Shown here one piece after another: positions 15,819-24,542 of a stretch of 38,194 nucleotides of DNA. This DNA is from Dehalococcoidia bacterium (lineage in GTDB: Bacteria > Chloroflexota > Dehalococcoidia > JAUSIH01), in contig JAUSIH010000038.1 in NCBI GenBank assembly GCA_030648205.1, positions 1-38,194 on the forward strand. Reading direction: 5' to 3'. The notes under the pieces were generated by a model. That model did no database searches and had not been told where the DNA came from. It saw only the letters and a program-made list of their open reading frames with translations. The translations under genes were made by a program, and so were the position numbers. Positions within the stretch are counted from its first letter, which is position 1. Each line of letters opens with the position of its first letter.

Positions 15819-16928
15819 ATGGACTTCACTCTCGCGGTGCTGCCCGGCGACGGCATCGGCCCGGAGGTCATCGCCGAAGGGACCAGGGTGCTGGACGCGG
15901 TCGGGCGCGCCTCCGGCCATCGCTTCACCTATCGCCACGACGACGTGGGCGGCTGCGCCATAGACAAGCATGGCGTGGCCCTCCGCCCGGAGACGCTGGC
16001 GATGTGCCGCGCCTGCGACTCCGTGCTGTTCGGCGCGGTGGGCGGCCCCAAGTGGGACGACCCCCTGGCCTCCGTTCGGCCTGAGGACGCCATCCTGGGA
16101 CTCCGCAAGGGGCTGGGGCTCTACGCCAACATCCGGCCCGTGAAGGTGTACCCCCAACTCGTGGACGCCACGCCGCTGAAGCCGGACGTGCTCCGTGGCG
16201 TGGACCTGGTGGTCATCCGGGAGCTGACCGGCGGCCTCTACTTCGGCAAACCCAAGCGCCGCTGGCGGGTCGCGTCCGGGCGCAAGGCCATTGACTCCCT
16301 GGCCTACTCCGAGAAGGAGGTCACGCGCATCCTGCACGTGGGCTTCCAGTTGGCCCGCCTGCGCCGCAGGAAGCTGACCTCCGTGGACAAGGCCAACGTC
16401 CTGGAGTCCTCGCGGCTGTGGCGGGAGATCGCCCTGGAGCTGGCGAAGGAGTACCCGGACGTGCATCTCGATCACCTGCTGGTGGACTCCGCCGCGATGC
16501 AGCTCGTGCGGCGGCCCGCCCAGTTCGACGTCATCGTCACCGAGAACATGTTCGGCGACATCCTGACGGACGAGGCGGCGGTGTTGGCGGGCTCGATGGG
16601 CATGCTGCCCTCCGCCAGCCTGGCGGGCGTGCCCAAGCCCGGCGCGCGGGCCTTCGGCCTGTACGAACCCATTCACGGCAGCGCGCCGGACATCGCCGGG
16701 CAGGGCAAGGCGAACCCCATCGCCACGGTGCTGAGCGTCGCCATGCTCCTGCGTCTCTCCCTGGGCCTGCCCCGCGAGGCGGACGCGGTGGAACGCGCGG
16801 TGGAGGAGGCGCTGGCGGCGGGCCACCGGACGTCGGACATCGCGACGCCGGGCGTCCGCGCGCTCACCACGCGGGAGATGGGCGGCCTGCTGGCGGAGAA
16901 GGCGGAGACGGCGCTGCGTTCGGGGTAA
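15819..16928 (+). CDS. leuB: 3-isopropylmalate dehydrogenase
   Basis: A 369-residue beta-decarboxylating dehydrogenase of full length. [29 protein letters not shown], the substrate-binding [26 protein letters not shown] with the catalytic lysine-aspartate region, [20 protein letters not shown], and [18 protein letters not shown] are all present. It oxidises and decarboxylates 3-isopropylmalate with NAD+ in leucine biosynthesis. No other leu gene is in the window. A small membrane-protein gene follows 17 bases later. Confidence 0.95.
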   Translation: MDFTLAVLPGDGIGPEVIAEGTRVLDAVGRASGHRFTYRHDDVGGCAIDKHGVALRPETLAMCRACDSVLFGAVGGPKWDDPLASVRPEDAILGLRKGLGLYANIRPVKVYPQLVDATPLKPDVLRGVDLVVIRELTGGLYFGKPKRRWRVASGRKAIDSLAYSEKEVTRILHVGFQLARLRRRKLTSVDKANVLESSRLWREIALELAKEYPDVHLDHLLVDSAAMQLVRRPAQFDVIVTENMFGDILTDEAAVLAGSMGMLPSASLAGVPKPGARAFGLYEPIHGSAPDIAGQGKANPIATVLSVAMLLRLSLGLPREADAVERAVEEALAAGHRTSDIATPGVRALTTREMGGLLAEKAETALRSG

Positions 16929-16945
16929 GGCAAGGGGGTGGAGGC

Positions 16946-17122
16946 ATGCTGGCCGACCTGGCCTGGACCTCCCTCCAGTCGCTCGCTCTGGTGGCGGCGG
17001 TGAACGCGGTCTACTGGGCGTTCACCGGCCTCTCGCCGTGGCCCTTCGTCGCCGTCGGCACACTGGCCGGCGGGGCGCTTGGCGTCATCCTCATGGTGCT
17101 GACCGTGCCCCGGCCCCGCTAA
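16946..17122 (+). CDS. Small membrane protein
   Basis: A 58-residue protein with two hydrophobic segments (about 9-27 and 33-53) and an RPR tail. The ATG at 16946 follows GGGGGTGGAGGC, a strong ribosome binding site. It lies 17 bases after leuB and is likely cotranscribed. I do not recognise the family; nothing connects it to leucine synthesis beyond position. Confidence 0.6.
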   Translation: MLADLAWTSLQSLALVAAVNAVYWAFTGLSPWPFVAVGTLAGGALGVILMVLTVPRPR

Positions 17123-17345
17123 GAGCCTATCCGGAAACCGGGAGCACTCTTGCGCTCGCCGCTCATGATGAGTCCTTCGTCCTTCCCGGGAAGGACTCGG
17201 AATCTACGCCTGGATATAAACTGACGAAAACCCTGAGCGAAGCGAAGGGTGACAATAGCTTCCCAAGAGGCCTTTTCGTGCAAGGCTGGACAGGTTCCAA
17301 GTAGTGCGCCACGTCACGGGCTCAAGGCCGGACGGATACGCAATT
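17123..17345. other. Repeat-containing gap before ftsH
   Basis: A palindrome TCCTTCCCGGGAAGGA (17180-17195, family B) and a degenerate family C stretch (CCCTGAGCGAAGCGAAGGG, about 17231-17249) are present. I see no gene. Confidence 0.5.
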
Positions 17346-17374
17346 TTGCATGCGCGTATTGCTGTTGGTATAAT
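17346..17374 (+). promoter_or_regulatory. Promoter of ftsH
   Basis: TTGCAT (17346-17351), a 17-base spacer and consensus TATAAT (17369-17374), with the extended TG at 17366-17367. The leader to the ATG at 17453 is about 70 bases. Confidence 0.8.
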
Positions 17375-17452
17375 GAAATGGCGTTCACGGGGAGGCAGCA
17401 GGTTTACCGACGTGGAGTTTTTCCGTCCCCGTTTCCGTGAGGTCTAGTTGAT

Positions 17453-19453
17453 ATGGGATCCAAGTGGCTGCGCAATAGCTTCATTTATCTGCTCATACTG
17501 GTGGCCATCGTGGCCATCTTCTTCACCTTGTTCCAGCCCTCCTACGGGGCCAAGGACGCCGACCTCAGCACCGTCATTGACATGGCCAACAAGGGGCAGA
17601 TAGACAAGCTGGAGATACAGGGAGACATCCTGCTCGTCACCACCAAGACCGGTGAACGCCTGAGCTCCCGCAAGGAGTCGGGCGCCAGCTTTGTGGACAC
17701 GCTGCAGCGCGGCGGCGTGAAGCTGGGGGCCGACGGCATGCGGGTCTCCATCAAGGACCAGAGCCAGTGGGGCGGCATCCTCTCGTTCCTCCTGAACTTC
17801 CTGCCCATCATCATCTTCGGGGCGCTCCTCCTGTTCATGATGCGCCAGGCGCAGGGCGGCAACTCCCAGGCCCTCAACTTCGGCCGCAGCCGCGCACGGA
17901 TGTTCGTGGGCAACAAGCCCACCGTCACGTTCAACGACGTGGCCGGCGTGGAGGAGTCCAAACAGGAGCTTCAGGAGGTGGTGGAATTCCTGAAGTTCCC
18001 CGAGAAGTTCGCCGCACTGGGAGCGCGTATCCCCAAGGGCGTCCTGCTGGTCGGCCCGCCGGGCACCGGCAAGACCCTCCTTGCCCGCGCCGTGGCCGGA
18101 GAGGCCGGCGTGCCCTTCTTCTCCATCAGCGGCTCCGAGTTCGTCGAAATGTTCGTGGGCGTGGGCGCGGCCCGCGTCCGCGACCTGTTCGACCAGGCCA
18201 AGCGCAACGCGCCCTGCATCATCTTCATTGATGAGATTGACGCCGTGGGACGGCATCGCGGCGCGGGCCTGGGCGGCGGCCACGATGAGCGCGAGCAAAC
18301 GCTCAACCAGATACTCGTGGAGATGGACGGTTTCGACAACACCACAAATGTCATCGTCGTCGCGGCCACCAACCGGCCGGACATCCTTGACCCCGCCCTG
18401 CTGCGGCCCGGCCGGTTCGACCGCCGGGTGGTCCTGGACCTGCCCTCCATCAACGGGCGCAAGCAGATCCTGGAAGTGCACGTCAAGGGCAAGCCGCTCG
18501 GCCCCGATGTGAATCTGTTGACCATCGGCAAGGAGACGGCCGGCTTCAGCGGCGCGGACCTGGCGAACCTGGTGAACGAGGCGGCCATCCTGGCGGCCCG
18601 CCGGAACAAGAAGCTGATTGGCGCAGAGGAGTTCGCCGAGGCCGTTGACCGCGTGGTCGCGGGGCCGCAGCGCAGGAGCCGGGTCATCAGCGTGCGCGAG
18701 AAGGAGATCACCGCCTTCCACGAGGCCGGCCACGCCCTTGTGGCGCGCATGCAGCCCATCGCCGACATGGTGCACAAGGTCAGCATCGTGGCGCGCGGCA
18801 CGATGGGCGGCTACACCCGCCTGCTTCCGCAGGAGGACCGGACGCTGATGACCAAGCTCCAGTTCGAGGCCATGCTGGCCGTCGCCCTGGGGGGTCGCCG
18901 CTCCGAGCAGCTTATCTTCGACGAGACGACCACGGGCGCGTCCAACGACCTGGAGCACGCCACGCGCCTGGCCCGCCAGATGGTCACCCAGTACGGCATG
19001 AGCGAGAAGCTCGGCCCGCGCACCTTCGGACGCAAGGAGGAGCTGGTCTTCCTGGGCAGGGAGATTTCCGAGCAGCGCGACTATTCGGACAAAGTGGCCG
19101 AGGTCATTGACTCCGAGGTGGAGCGGCTCATCCAGGAGGCCTATCAGAAGGCCACGGACATCCTCACCGCCAACAAGGCTAAGCTGGTCCAGCTTGCGCT
19201 GCGGCTGGTGACGGAGGAGACCATTGAGGCCGACGCGCTGGACGTGCTGTTCAACTCCGAGGCGCCCCCTCTGCCCAACGACTACAAGACCCCGCGCAGG
19301 TGGGAGAAGCCCGCTGCTCCCAGCGACGGCGCGGAGGCCCGCCCCAAGAGCGCGGCCCCCGAGGCGACGCCCGCGGCGCCGCCGGCGCCCCCTCAGCCGG
19401 GCCGCTCCGGGCCCGCGGGCATGCCCGCGCCCAGCGGCCAGCCCGCCACCTGA
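17453..19453 (+). CDS. ftsH: FtsH membrane-bound ATP-dependent zinc metalloprotease
   Basis: A 666-residue AAA+ protease. TM1 is at about 9-27, a short periplasmic domain follows, and TM2 is at about 108-130. Walker A GPPGTGKT is at 201-208, Walker B IFIDEID at about 257-263, the second region of homology [20 protein letters not shown] near 305-324, and the zinc motif HEAGH at 423-427 with the third ligand region near [12 protein letters not shown]. The C-terminal 60 residues are a Pro/Ala-rich disordered tail. It degrades unassembled membrane proteins and unstable regulators. It has its own promoter and ends at a hairpin. Confidence 0.97.
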   Translation: MGSKWLRNSFIYLLILVAIVAIFFTLFQPSYGAKDADLSTVIDMANKGQIDKLEIQGDILLVTTKTGERLSSRKESGASFVDTLQRGGVKLGADGMRVSIKDQSQWGGILSFLLNFLPIIIFGALLLFMMRQAQGGNSQALNFGRSRARMFVGNKPTVTFNDVAGVEESKQELQEVVEFLKFPEKFAALGARIPKGVLLVGPPGTGKTLLARAVAGEAGVPFFSISGSEFVEMFVGVGAARVRDLFDQAKRNAPCIIFIDEIDAVGRHRGAGLGGGHDEREQTLNQILVEMDGFDNTTNVIVVAATNRPDILDPALLRPGRFDRRVVLDLPSINGRKQILEVHVKGKPLGPDVNLLTIGKETAGFSGADLANLVNEAAILAARRNKKLIGAEEFAEAVDRVVAGPQRRSRVISVREKEITAFHEAGHALVARMQPIADMVHKVSIVARGTMGGYTRLLPQEDRTLMTKLQFEAMLAVALGGRRSEQLIFDETTTGASNDLEHATRLARQMVTQYGMSEKLGPRTFGRKEELVFLGREISEQRDYSDKVAEVIDSEVERLIQEAYQKATDILTANKAKLVQLALRLVTEETIEADALDVLFNSEAPPLPNDYKTPRRWEKPAAPSDGAEARPKSAAPEATPAAPPAPPQPGRSGPAGMPAPSGQPAT

Positions 19454-19481
19454 TCCCCGGCTTCATCCATCACACATAACA

Positions 19482-19510
19482 GAAGGCCCACCCTGCCAGG
19501 GTGGGCCTTC
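19482..19510. terminator. Hairpin terminator between ftsH and the scaffold-like gene
   Basis: GAAGGCCCACCCT and AGGGTGGGCCTTC form a perfect 13-base stem, 29 bases after the ftsH stop. The T-run is poor on either side, so it may act on both strands as a weak bidirectional terminator. Confidence 0.7.
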
Positions 19511-19533
19511 CTGCGTTGCGCCGTAGTGCGCCG

Positions 19534-19974
19534 CTAGCCTCGCCGCGCCAGCCCGTGCGCTATCTTCTCCTGCGCCGTCAGCCCCGACAGGTCCGGCGCC
19601 GACCGCGCGGGCGCTCCCGCGGGCGTGCGCGGCGTCTCGGCTGCGTGCGCCACGGCCCGCTTCCGCACCTCGTCCACGAGCGCCTTCGCCCGCGCCATCG
19701 CTGCGTCAACCTCCTCCACCGTCGCGCCCTGCACCAGCTCCGGCGGCACCTCCGGCGTCGCCGCGAGCGCGGCCTGCCGGTACTTCGCCGTCGCCAGCGC
19801 GGCCCGCTCCGTGAGCGCGGCCACGGCCTGCCCGCGCTCCTCCACGAGCGTCCGCGCCTCCGCCAGCGCGCGCTCCAGCCCGGCCACGCGCTCCTCCGGC
19901 GTTTCCGCCGCCTGCGCCTGTCCCTGCGCCGCCGCCGCCTCGACCCCGCTCGTTGCTGCGTTCTCGTCCGTCAT
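19534..19974 (-). CDS. Phage scaffold-like coiled-coil protein
   Basis: A 146-residue Ala/Glu-rich protein. Residues about 26-75 (PEERVAGLERALAEARTLVE...) form a long amphipathic helix, residues 80-115 a second, and the C-terminus a short basic helix (LTAQEKIAHGLARRG). Length, composition and position in a leftward phage cassette fit a head scaffold or minor capsid accessory protein, but there is no diagnostic motif. AAAGGAG precedes the ATG. A promoter with a spacer palindrome lies about 120 bases upstream. The capsid gene expected next to a scaffold is absent: ftsH follows. Confidence 0.55.
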   Translation of the reverse strand: MTDENAATSGVEAAAAQGQAQAAETPEERVAGLERALAEARTLVEERGQAVAALTERAALATAKYRQAALAATPEVPPELVQGATVEEVDAAMARAKALVDEVRKRAVAHAAETPRTPAGAPARSAPDLSGLTAQEKIAHGLARRG

Positions 19975-20024
19975 CCGCCGACTCCTTTCGTCTCGCCGCC
20001 GCGCTCCGCGCTTGTCATTCCGAG

Positions 20025-20040
20025 TCCTTCCGCAGAAGGG
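20025..20040. repeat. Palindromic repeat, family B
   Basis: TCCTTCCGCAGAAGGG sits inside a TCATTCCGAG...CGAGGAATCTCC unit (20015-20052). The same arrangement is at 23979-24014. Confidence 0.7.
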
Positions 20041-20090
20041 CGAGGAATCTCCCCGATGGGGGAGCAGCGAAGAATCTACATCTGCTTGAC

Positions 20091-20119
20091 AGGGTAGGAC
20101 GCGCGTTCTACAGTGTCAA
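20091..20119 (-). promoter_or_regulatory. Leftward promoter with spacer palindrome, upstream of the scaffold-like gene
   Basis: Minus strand: TTGACA (20114-20119), exactly 17 bases, TACCCT (20091-20096). The spacer contains TAGAACGCGCGTCCTA, one mismatch from a perfect 6-base-arm palindrome. The layout and the preceding CCTG match the promoter at 27129-27157. Confidence 0.6.
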
Positions 20120-20203
20120 CAGGCGGATGACGGGGTAGAATTAAGCGCGGATAGTGGGCTTCGCGAATCTTCATCTGCCGCTGAAATGTAGCACGGAGGC
20201 ATT

Positions 20204-22084
20204 ATGAGACTCACGAGTTTTTCTGTGACAAACTACAAGAATATCCGAACGAAGGAAACGCTATCTTCACTTGGTACCTTGAACGCTTTGATTGGTCCGA
20301 ACAACGAGGGCAAGAGTTCCTTTCTGGAAGCCCTCTACTTGACTCGACATGTTAATGGACAACTGTTGGATTGGGACTACATGCGCGAACGGCTTACTGA
20401 CAAAAAAGCGAGTCCCTTCAAGCTAAGCCTGGAATTCGTCCTAGAAGCGCATGATTATGAACAGCTTGCTGACAAAGGAGGAGGACTCCGGGTTGAAAAA
20501 GTGGTATGCGAGTTGGCATTGACAGGTCAATTGGGATTCGATCCCAGATACTTGCTGCCCACTTATATGGTTTGTCACGCGAAAAGGATGCGCGAACCAG
20601 GCCGCACAGAAGAGAAGCGCATTGTTGTCTTGCGCTTGAATCCCGAGCAAAAGGCATTTGTGGTTCCTCGTTCAGGACTGCTCGCCCTCTTCAAAATGCC
20701 AGAGTCAAGCGATCTCCCGCTGGAACCGCGGGAGGACTGGTCTTTTGACAGGTTCAGGGAGCTTTTCGCCAATGGACGACGTGAAAAAGGAGACGCGTAC
20801 AGGATATTTGCCCTCTTGGCAGATTGGGCCTCTCGTTTAGTTTACGTCCCTTCTTATCGGCAAACCCCGGCGATTGGGAATGTTGGAGTTGACAGAAGCA
20901 AGATCACTGGAGAATCGCTACCCGCAGTTCTGCATTTTATGAAAAACAATGAGGAGAGACGATATCGCGTATTTGAGAAGATGATCCAGCAACTTATTCC
21001 TTCGGTTGGGAGGGTTTACACACATCTGGAAAACGCGAGTCAAGTAAGCATACGCGTAGCGTCGGAAGAAGTTGATACGGCTGAGGCGCATCGGCTGGAC
21101 AGCGTTGGAGGTGGAGTCAGTGAGCTTATCTACCTAGTCGCTCTTACTTGGTTATCCCCGGCCGGAAGCACGGTAATGATCGAAGAACCGGAGCGGGGGC
21201 TGCACGCCGCAAGCCAGCGGATGTTCATGCAGGCCGCGTTGGCACACGCAGCGGAATACGGCAAGACGTTGTTTTGGAGCACACACTCTACCATCCTTGC
21301 ACCACTCGCGGAGTTCTGTTCTGTGCACCTCATAAGTCTCCAAAACGGGAACCAAACCAAGGCAACGCTCGTGGGTGAAGGCGAACGCGGAGCGGTAAGG
21401 GAGGCACTGGGGCATTCCAACCTCGATTTATACGGCTACGACTTGGTCGTCCTTTGGGACGGGGAGAGTGAGTCGTCCGCTCTGCCAGAAATAGCCGAGC
21501 ATTTGCTTGGGACACAACGCTTCAATGCGATTCACATCCAGTCGCTGGATGGAGACCTCGGGTCCAAAATTGACAGTGTGTGTCGCTTGATAGAATCCTT
21601 GAGTGCGAACCAGACCAGAGTGGTCATTTTTGCGGATGATGACGAGGGAACAAGTAAGACAATAGAAATCCTGCGCCGCAAGTTTAGCGACGGTAAGTCT
21701 TGGACAGATGACCAAGTTCACGTGTGGGACTGTGGTGTTAAGAGTGACTCCGGTGGAGTGCGCAGGGCCGAATTCGAGGACAACTTTTCTTACGACGAGC
21801 TAATTCGGGCCGCCAATGCGGTCGCGAATGGTGGGGATTTGACCGTGGAGGGTTTGACAAAGCATGTTGAGGCCGCTCCGACCCAGAAAATCTCAAAAGT
21901 GCTGGGGCATTACTTCTATGAGACCTATCAATACGGACTCAGTAAACCGCAACTCAACAAGAATTTGGGGGCTGAAGCATTAGGCAAGATTTCCGCCCGA
22001 CAATCGCGCGGCCGGAATAACACGAAATATGAGTTTGAGGATGCTATTGAGAAGCTTCGCACGTTCTTGCCAAGACAGCCGTGA
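20204..22084 (+). CDS. OLD-family ATPase/TOPRIM nuclease
   Basis: A 626-residue protein. The N-terminal ABC-type ATPase has Walker A GPNNEGKS (31-38), the signature-like GGGVSELIYLVAL near 305, Walker B TVMIEEPERGLH near 322, and the switch histidine in FWSTHS near 360. The C-terminal TOPRIM-like region has VLWDGESESSALPEIAE near 416 and VVIFADDDEGTSK near 476, supplying the Glu and the Asp cluster. This is class 1 OLD architecture (P2 Old, GajA-like). No GajB helicase or other partner adjoins, so Gabija is not supported; a stand-alone anti-phage nuclease is the best reading. It is AT-rich compared with its neighbours, is oriented against the phage cassette it interrupts, and has CGGAGG before the ATG. 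Confidence 0.82.
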   Translation: MRLTSFSVTNYKNIRTKETLSSLGTLNALIGPNNEGKSSFLEALYLTRHVNGQLLDWDYMRERLTDKKASPFKLSLEFVLEAHDYEQLADKGGGLRVEKVVCELALTGQLGFDPRYLLPTYMVCHAKRMREPGRTEEKRIVVLRLNPEQKAFVVPRSGLLALFKMPESSDLPLEPREDWSFDRFRELFANGRREKGDAYRIFALLADWASRLVYVPSYRQTPAIGNVGVDRSKITGESLPAVLHFMKNNEERRYRVFEKMIQQLIPSVGRVYTHLENASQVSIRVASEEVDTAEAHRLDSVGGGVSELIYLVALTWLSPAGSTVMIEEPERGLHAASQRMFMQAALAHAAEYGKTLFWSTHSTILAPLAEFCSVHLISLQNGNQTKATLVGEGERGAVREALGHSNLDLYGYDLVVLWDGESESSALPEIAEHLLGTQRFNAIHIQSLDGDLGSKIDSVCRLIESLSANQTRVVIFADDDEGTSKTIEILRRKFSDGKSWTDDQVHVWDCGVKSDSGGVRRAEFEDNFSYDELIRAANAVANGGDLTVEGLTKHVEAAPTQKISKVLGHYFYETYQYGLSKPQLNKNLGAEALGKISARQSRGRNNTKYEFEDAIEKLRTFLPRQP

Positions 22085-22117
22085 ATGACCAAGCAAACAA
22101 GAGTGTGAAGGAGCGTT

Positions 22118-22145
22118 GGGGGTTGGGTTCACAAACCCAACCCCC
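22118..22145 (+). terminator. Perfect stem-loop after the OLD gene
   Basis: GGGGGTTGGGTT and AACCCAACCCCC form a 12-base perfect stem with a CACA loop, 33 bases past the stop. There is no T-run, so its terminator function is tentative. Confidence 0.5.
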
Positions 22146-22242
22146 AACCCCCGCCCCGCCCTCCTCCCGCACGCGCGCCATCTCCCCCTCCGGGGTCCAC
22201 CGCTCCCAGCGCCGACATCGCCGTGCGCTGGCCGTGCGGCCC
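22139..22242 (-). pseudogene. Duplicated 3' end of the portal gene
   Basis: About 100 bases closely match 22569-22672, the 3' end of the intact portal gene, in the same orientation. On the minus strand both encode RRTAMSALG/QRTAMSALG followed by a Gly/Glu-rich tail, but this copy has lost frame after AVDPGG and has no upstream part. It is therefore a truncated duplicate, lying on the far side of hicB. Confidence 0.75.
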
Positions 22243-22291
22243 TTGCCGCCACACCCGCGCCCGCGTTAGACTGATGCTGAGAGGTGACGCT

Positions 22292-22543
22292 ATGCTGAAG
22301 GAAGCGCCGCTAGCGGCGCTGAGGCGGACGATACTCGCGCGCGTTTCCAAAGGTGAGAAGTATTACATCGCCGAGTGTTTGGACATCTCGGTTGTGACGC
22401 AAGGCCGCACCCTAGAGAAGACCCTTTCCAACCTGCGCGAGGCTGTTGCTCTCCATTTGGAGGGTGAGAATCTGGCTGAACTGGGGTTGGCTCCAAACCC
22501 CAGCATCCTGGTCACGATGGAACTCGATCCAGCCAGCGCTTGA
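22292..22543 (+). CDS. HicB-family antitoxin, orphan
   Basis: An 83-residue protein with the HicB partial RNase H fold: KYYIAECLDISVVTQGRTLE, then KTLSNLREAVALHLEGEN. The ECLD...VTQGxTxEEAxxNLxEA pattern is diagnostic. HicB neutralises the HicA mRNA interferase, but no HicA-like ORF (small, with a GSHxxF motif) lies on either side. The ATG at 22292 follows AGAGGTGA. There is no C-terminal DNA-binding domain. The gene lies between two copies of the portal 3' end. Confidence 0.8.
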   Translation: MLKEAPLAALRRTILARVSKGEKYYIAECLDISVVTQGRTLEKTLSNLREAVALHLEGENLAELGLAPNPSILVTMELDPASA

Positions 22544-22566
22544 GCTGGCTCCCTAATCCCCAACCG

Positions 22567-23934
22567 CTAACCCCCAACCCCCGCCCCGCCCTCCTCCCGC
22601 ACGCGCGCCAGCTCCCCCTCCGGGTCCTCCACCCCCAGCGCCGACATCGCCGTGCGCCGGCTGTGCAGCCCCGCGCGCACCAGCGCCTCCTCGTCGCTCA
22701 CCAGCCGCCCGCGGTCCTGCGGCAGCACCGGCCCCCATGTCACCTTCACCCGCACGTCGCCGTAGCGCGCCCCCGTGTGCCGCTCCAGCAGCCGCAGCGC
22801 CATCTGCGCCCGCCGACGGTACACCGCCGACCGCACCAGCCGCTTCCGGCGCACCTTCTGCAAGAGCGGGTGCAGCTCCATCTCCAGCGCCACGCCGCTC
22901 AGCCCCTGCCGGTTGTCGCCGAAGGCCGTCCGCGGCGCCTCCGACACGTCGTGCAGCGTCCGGTACAGCAGGTCAATGTAGTCGGCGTGCAGATTCACGC
23001 CGCCGCCCTGGAGCAGGTCCAGCAGGTACGCCCGCGCCCTCTCCGGTATCTCCCACACCGCGCCCGGCTGCACCGCGATGTCCTGCGACTCCTCGACGTT
23101 CTCCAGCACCGCGATGGGGTTGCCCGACAGCTCCAGGATCGTCGAGAGCTGCGACATCGCGCGGTTCAGCTCCCGCGACGGCTCGATAAGCGGCGGGATG
23201 TCACTCGCGCCCCAGAACTGCTTGGGCTGGCGCAGGTTGGGGAAGATGACGAACGGGATGAAGCCGCAGGGGTTCGCGCGACGCTCCACGACCTCGTTGT
23301 CCAGCCACAGCTCGAAGCTGTCCGCCGTCCACGCCTCGACCACCGTCACCTCGCGCGCATGGGCCGAACCGCTCGATCCTGATCCCGTCGAAGGACCGAA
23401 GCGGTTCGGCGAGACGCCGTACAGCGCCGCGGCCTCCTCCGACGGCAGCCGGTAGCGGCTCGCGACGCGCCACACTCGCGACACGTCGTCGCCCGCCCAC
23501 CAGGCGTACAGCCCCTGCGCGTCCGGCGCCGTCACCCGCACGCGCTGCTCCTCCGCGTCCCACGTCACCTTGTAGCAGCCGTCGCCCAGAATGGCCGCGT
23601 CCAGCTCCGTCTCGAAGTCGAGCGACTCCAGCGCATTCGCGTCGTACACGGCGCGCAGGTCCGACTCCGCGCGGCGGGCGCGCTCCCGCCCTTCCGGCGA
23701 GTCGTCGGCGGGCTCCACGTCGAGCGTGATGCCGGACATCAGGTACGACGTCAGCTTGTCCACCAGCACCCGCGCGTAGTTGAACGTGAGCTGCCTCTCG
23801 CGCCGCCGCGGCCTCGCGGGCCACTGCCTGCCGTTATAGAACTCCAGGTTCTCGCGGTACGCTGCCATGCGCGGCTGGTCCATCCGCGCCACCTGCTGCG
23901 GCAGGGCCGTCTGCGTCTGTGCCGTCGTCGTCAT
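22567..23934 (-). CDS. Phage portal protein (SPP1 gp6-like)
   Basis: A 455-residue protein. The N-terminal YRENLEFYNGRQWPARPRRR, the LTFNYARVLVDKLTSYLMSG block, then GDGCYKVTWD, FVIFPNLRQPKQFWGASDI and the LNRAMSQLSTILELSGNP helix form the portal core. EAPRTAFGDNRQGLSGVALEM is the conserved wing/clip segment of this family. Portals are the dodecameric DNA gate of tailed-phage heads. Residues about 175-190 (RFGPSTGSGSSGSAHA) are encoded by an inserted repeat bounded by perfect 10-base arms, in frame. The zinc/HTH gene lies upstream. Function in packaging is secure by family; whether it is used here is doubtful without a capsid gene. Confidence 0.82.
   Translation of the reverse strand: MTTTAQTQTALPQQVARMDQPRMAAYRENLEFYNGRQWPARPRRRERQLTFNYARVLVDKLTSYLMSGITLDVEPADDSPEGRERARRAESDLRAVYDANALESLDFETELDAAILGDGCYKVTWDAEEQRVRVTAPDAQGLYAWWAGDDVSRVWRVASRYRLPSEEAAALYGVSPNRFGPSTGSGSSGSAHAREVTVVEAWTADSFELWLDNEVVERRANPCGFIPFVIFPNLRQPKQFWGASDIPPLIEPSRELNRAMSQLSTILELSGNPIAVLENVEESQDIAVQPGAVWEIPERARAYLLDLLQGGGVNLHADYIDLLYRTLHDVSEAPRTAFGDNRQGLSGVALEMELHPLLQKVRRKRLVRSAVYRRRAQMALRLLERHTGARYGDVRVKVTWGPVLPQDRGRLVSDEEALVRAGLHSRRTAMSALGVEDPEGELARVREEGGAGVGG
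23364..23409. repeat. In-frame repeat insertion inside the portal gene
   Basis: CCGAACCGCT (23364-23373) and AGCGGTTCGG (23400-23409) are perfect inverted arms. The interior resembles repeat family C (CTCGTCCTGAGCCTGTCGAA). It encodes a Gly/Ser linker-like peptide. Confidence 0.6.
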
Positions 23935-23978
23935 GCGCGCCTCCTATGTCGCTTCATTCCTGGCGCTCGCCTTCCCGT

Positions 23979-24014
23979 CATTCCGAGTCCTTCCACGGAA
24001 GGACGAAGAATCTA
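23979..24014. repeat. Palindromic repeat, family B, overlapping the zinc/HTH gene stop
   Basis: TCATTCCGAGTCCTTCCACG and GAAGGACGAAGAATCTA form a copy of the family B unit with the palindrome at 23988-24003. Its terminal TCTA contributes the gene's TAG (24012-24014). Confidence 0.65.
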
Positions 24015-24374
24015 CCCCGGTCTTTTGCCTGCATGGAGTGAGGTCGGAAAGCCTCGCGCCCGCTTCATGATGCGCTGCACCGTGCGCACGCTCATCCCGA
24101 ACCGCCGCGCAAGCTCGGCGGGCCTGCCGCGCTCCGTGCGCAGCGCCTCCAGCACCCGCGCGTCCCGCGACGCCAGCCGCAGCCGACGGTACCAGTCGGG
24201 GTCGTCGTACTTGCAGCGCGGCAGCGGGCACTCCAGGCACGTCGGCGACACCTCGCAGCCCTCGTCGCGATAGGCCGCGAGCTCCGGCAGCGTATCGAAA
24301 TCCCCTCCGCCTTGCGGAGCGGGCGGCTGCGCGGCGCCGTTCGGGGCGTGGTCTTTCTCGTACGTCAGCGTCAT
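24012..24374 (-). CDS. Small zinc-knuckle plus HTH protein of the phage cassette
   Basis: A 120-residue protein. Cys40, 46, 49 and 54 (CEVSPTCLECPLPRC) form a compact metal site, followed by YDDPDWYRR. Residues 75-105 (EALRTERGRPAELARRFG with MSVRTVQRIMKRA) form a sigma70-region-4/resolvase-like helix-turn-helix. The ATG at 24374 is chosen because GGAGG stands 8 bases before it, giving MTLTYEKDH. It lies between terminase and portal, where phages often carry late-gene regulators. That role is an inference. Confidence 0.65.
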   Translation of the reverse strand: MTLTYEKDHAPNGAAQPPAPQGGGDFDTLPELAAYRDEGCEVSPTCLECPLPRCKYDDPDWYRRLRLASRDARVLEALRTERGRPAELARRFGMSVRTVQRIMKRARGFPTSLHAGKRPG

Positions 24375-24420
24375 GCTCGTGCCTCCATCGTGAAACACAG
24401 TCAATGCGCGTGTATTTTTC

Positions 24421-24530
24421 CGGATACCTCATCCCCCGGCCCCTTCTCCTGCAGGAGAAGGGGGATTAATGGGTATAGGGGACACCCCTAAGACCCCGGC
24501 AGAGGCGTGGCCCCTGCACCTCGTTCCCGC
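24421..24530. repeat. Composite intergenic repeat, copy 3
   Basis: CGGATACCTCATCCCCC, CCCCTTCTCC-TGCA-GGAGAAGGGG, a GGGGACACCCCT hairpin and a GGCAGAGGCGTGGCCCCTGC module. It closely parallels copy 4 at 33136-33250. Confidence 0.75.
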
Positions 24531-24542
24531 TGCCATACCCAG

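Noticed and set aside
14814-16826. 670-codon minus-strand frame opposite leuB and the LOG-family gene
   Set aside because: Covers two well-identified genes and an intergenic repeat; no recognisable domain.
17444-18958. 504-codon minus-strand frame opposite ftsH
   Set aside because: Shadow of FtsH.
20204-22543. Gabija or PARIS system
   Set aside because: No GajB helicase and no separate TOPRIM partner next to the OLD-type gene; hicB is not a known component.
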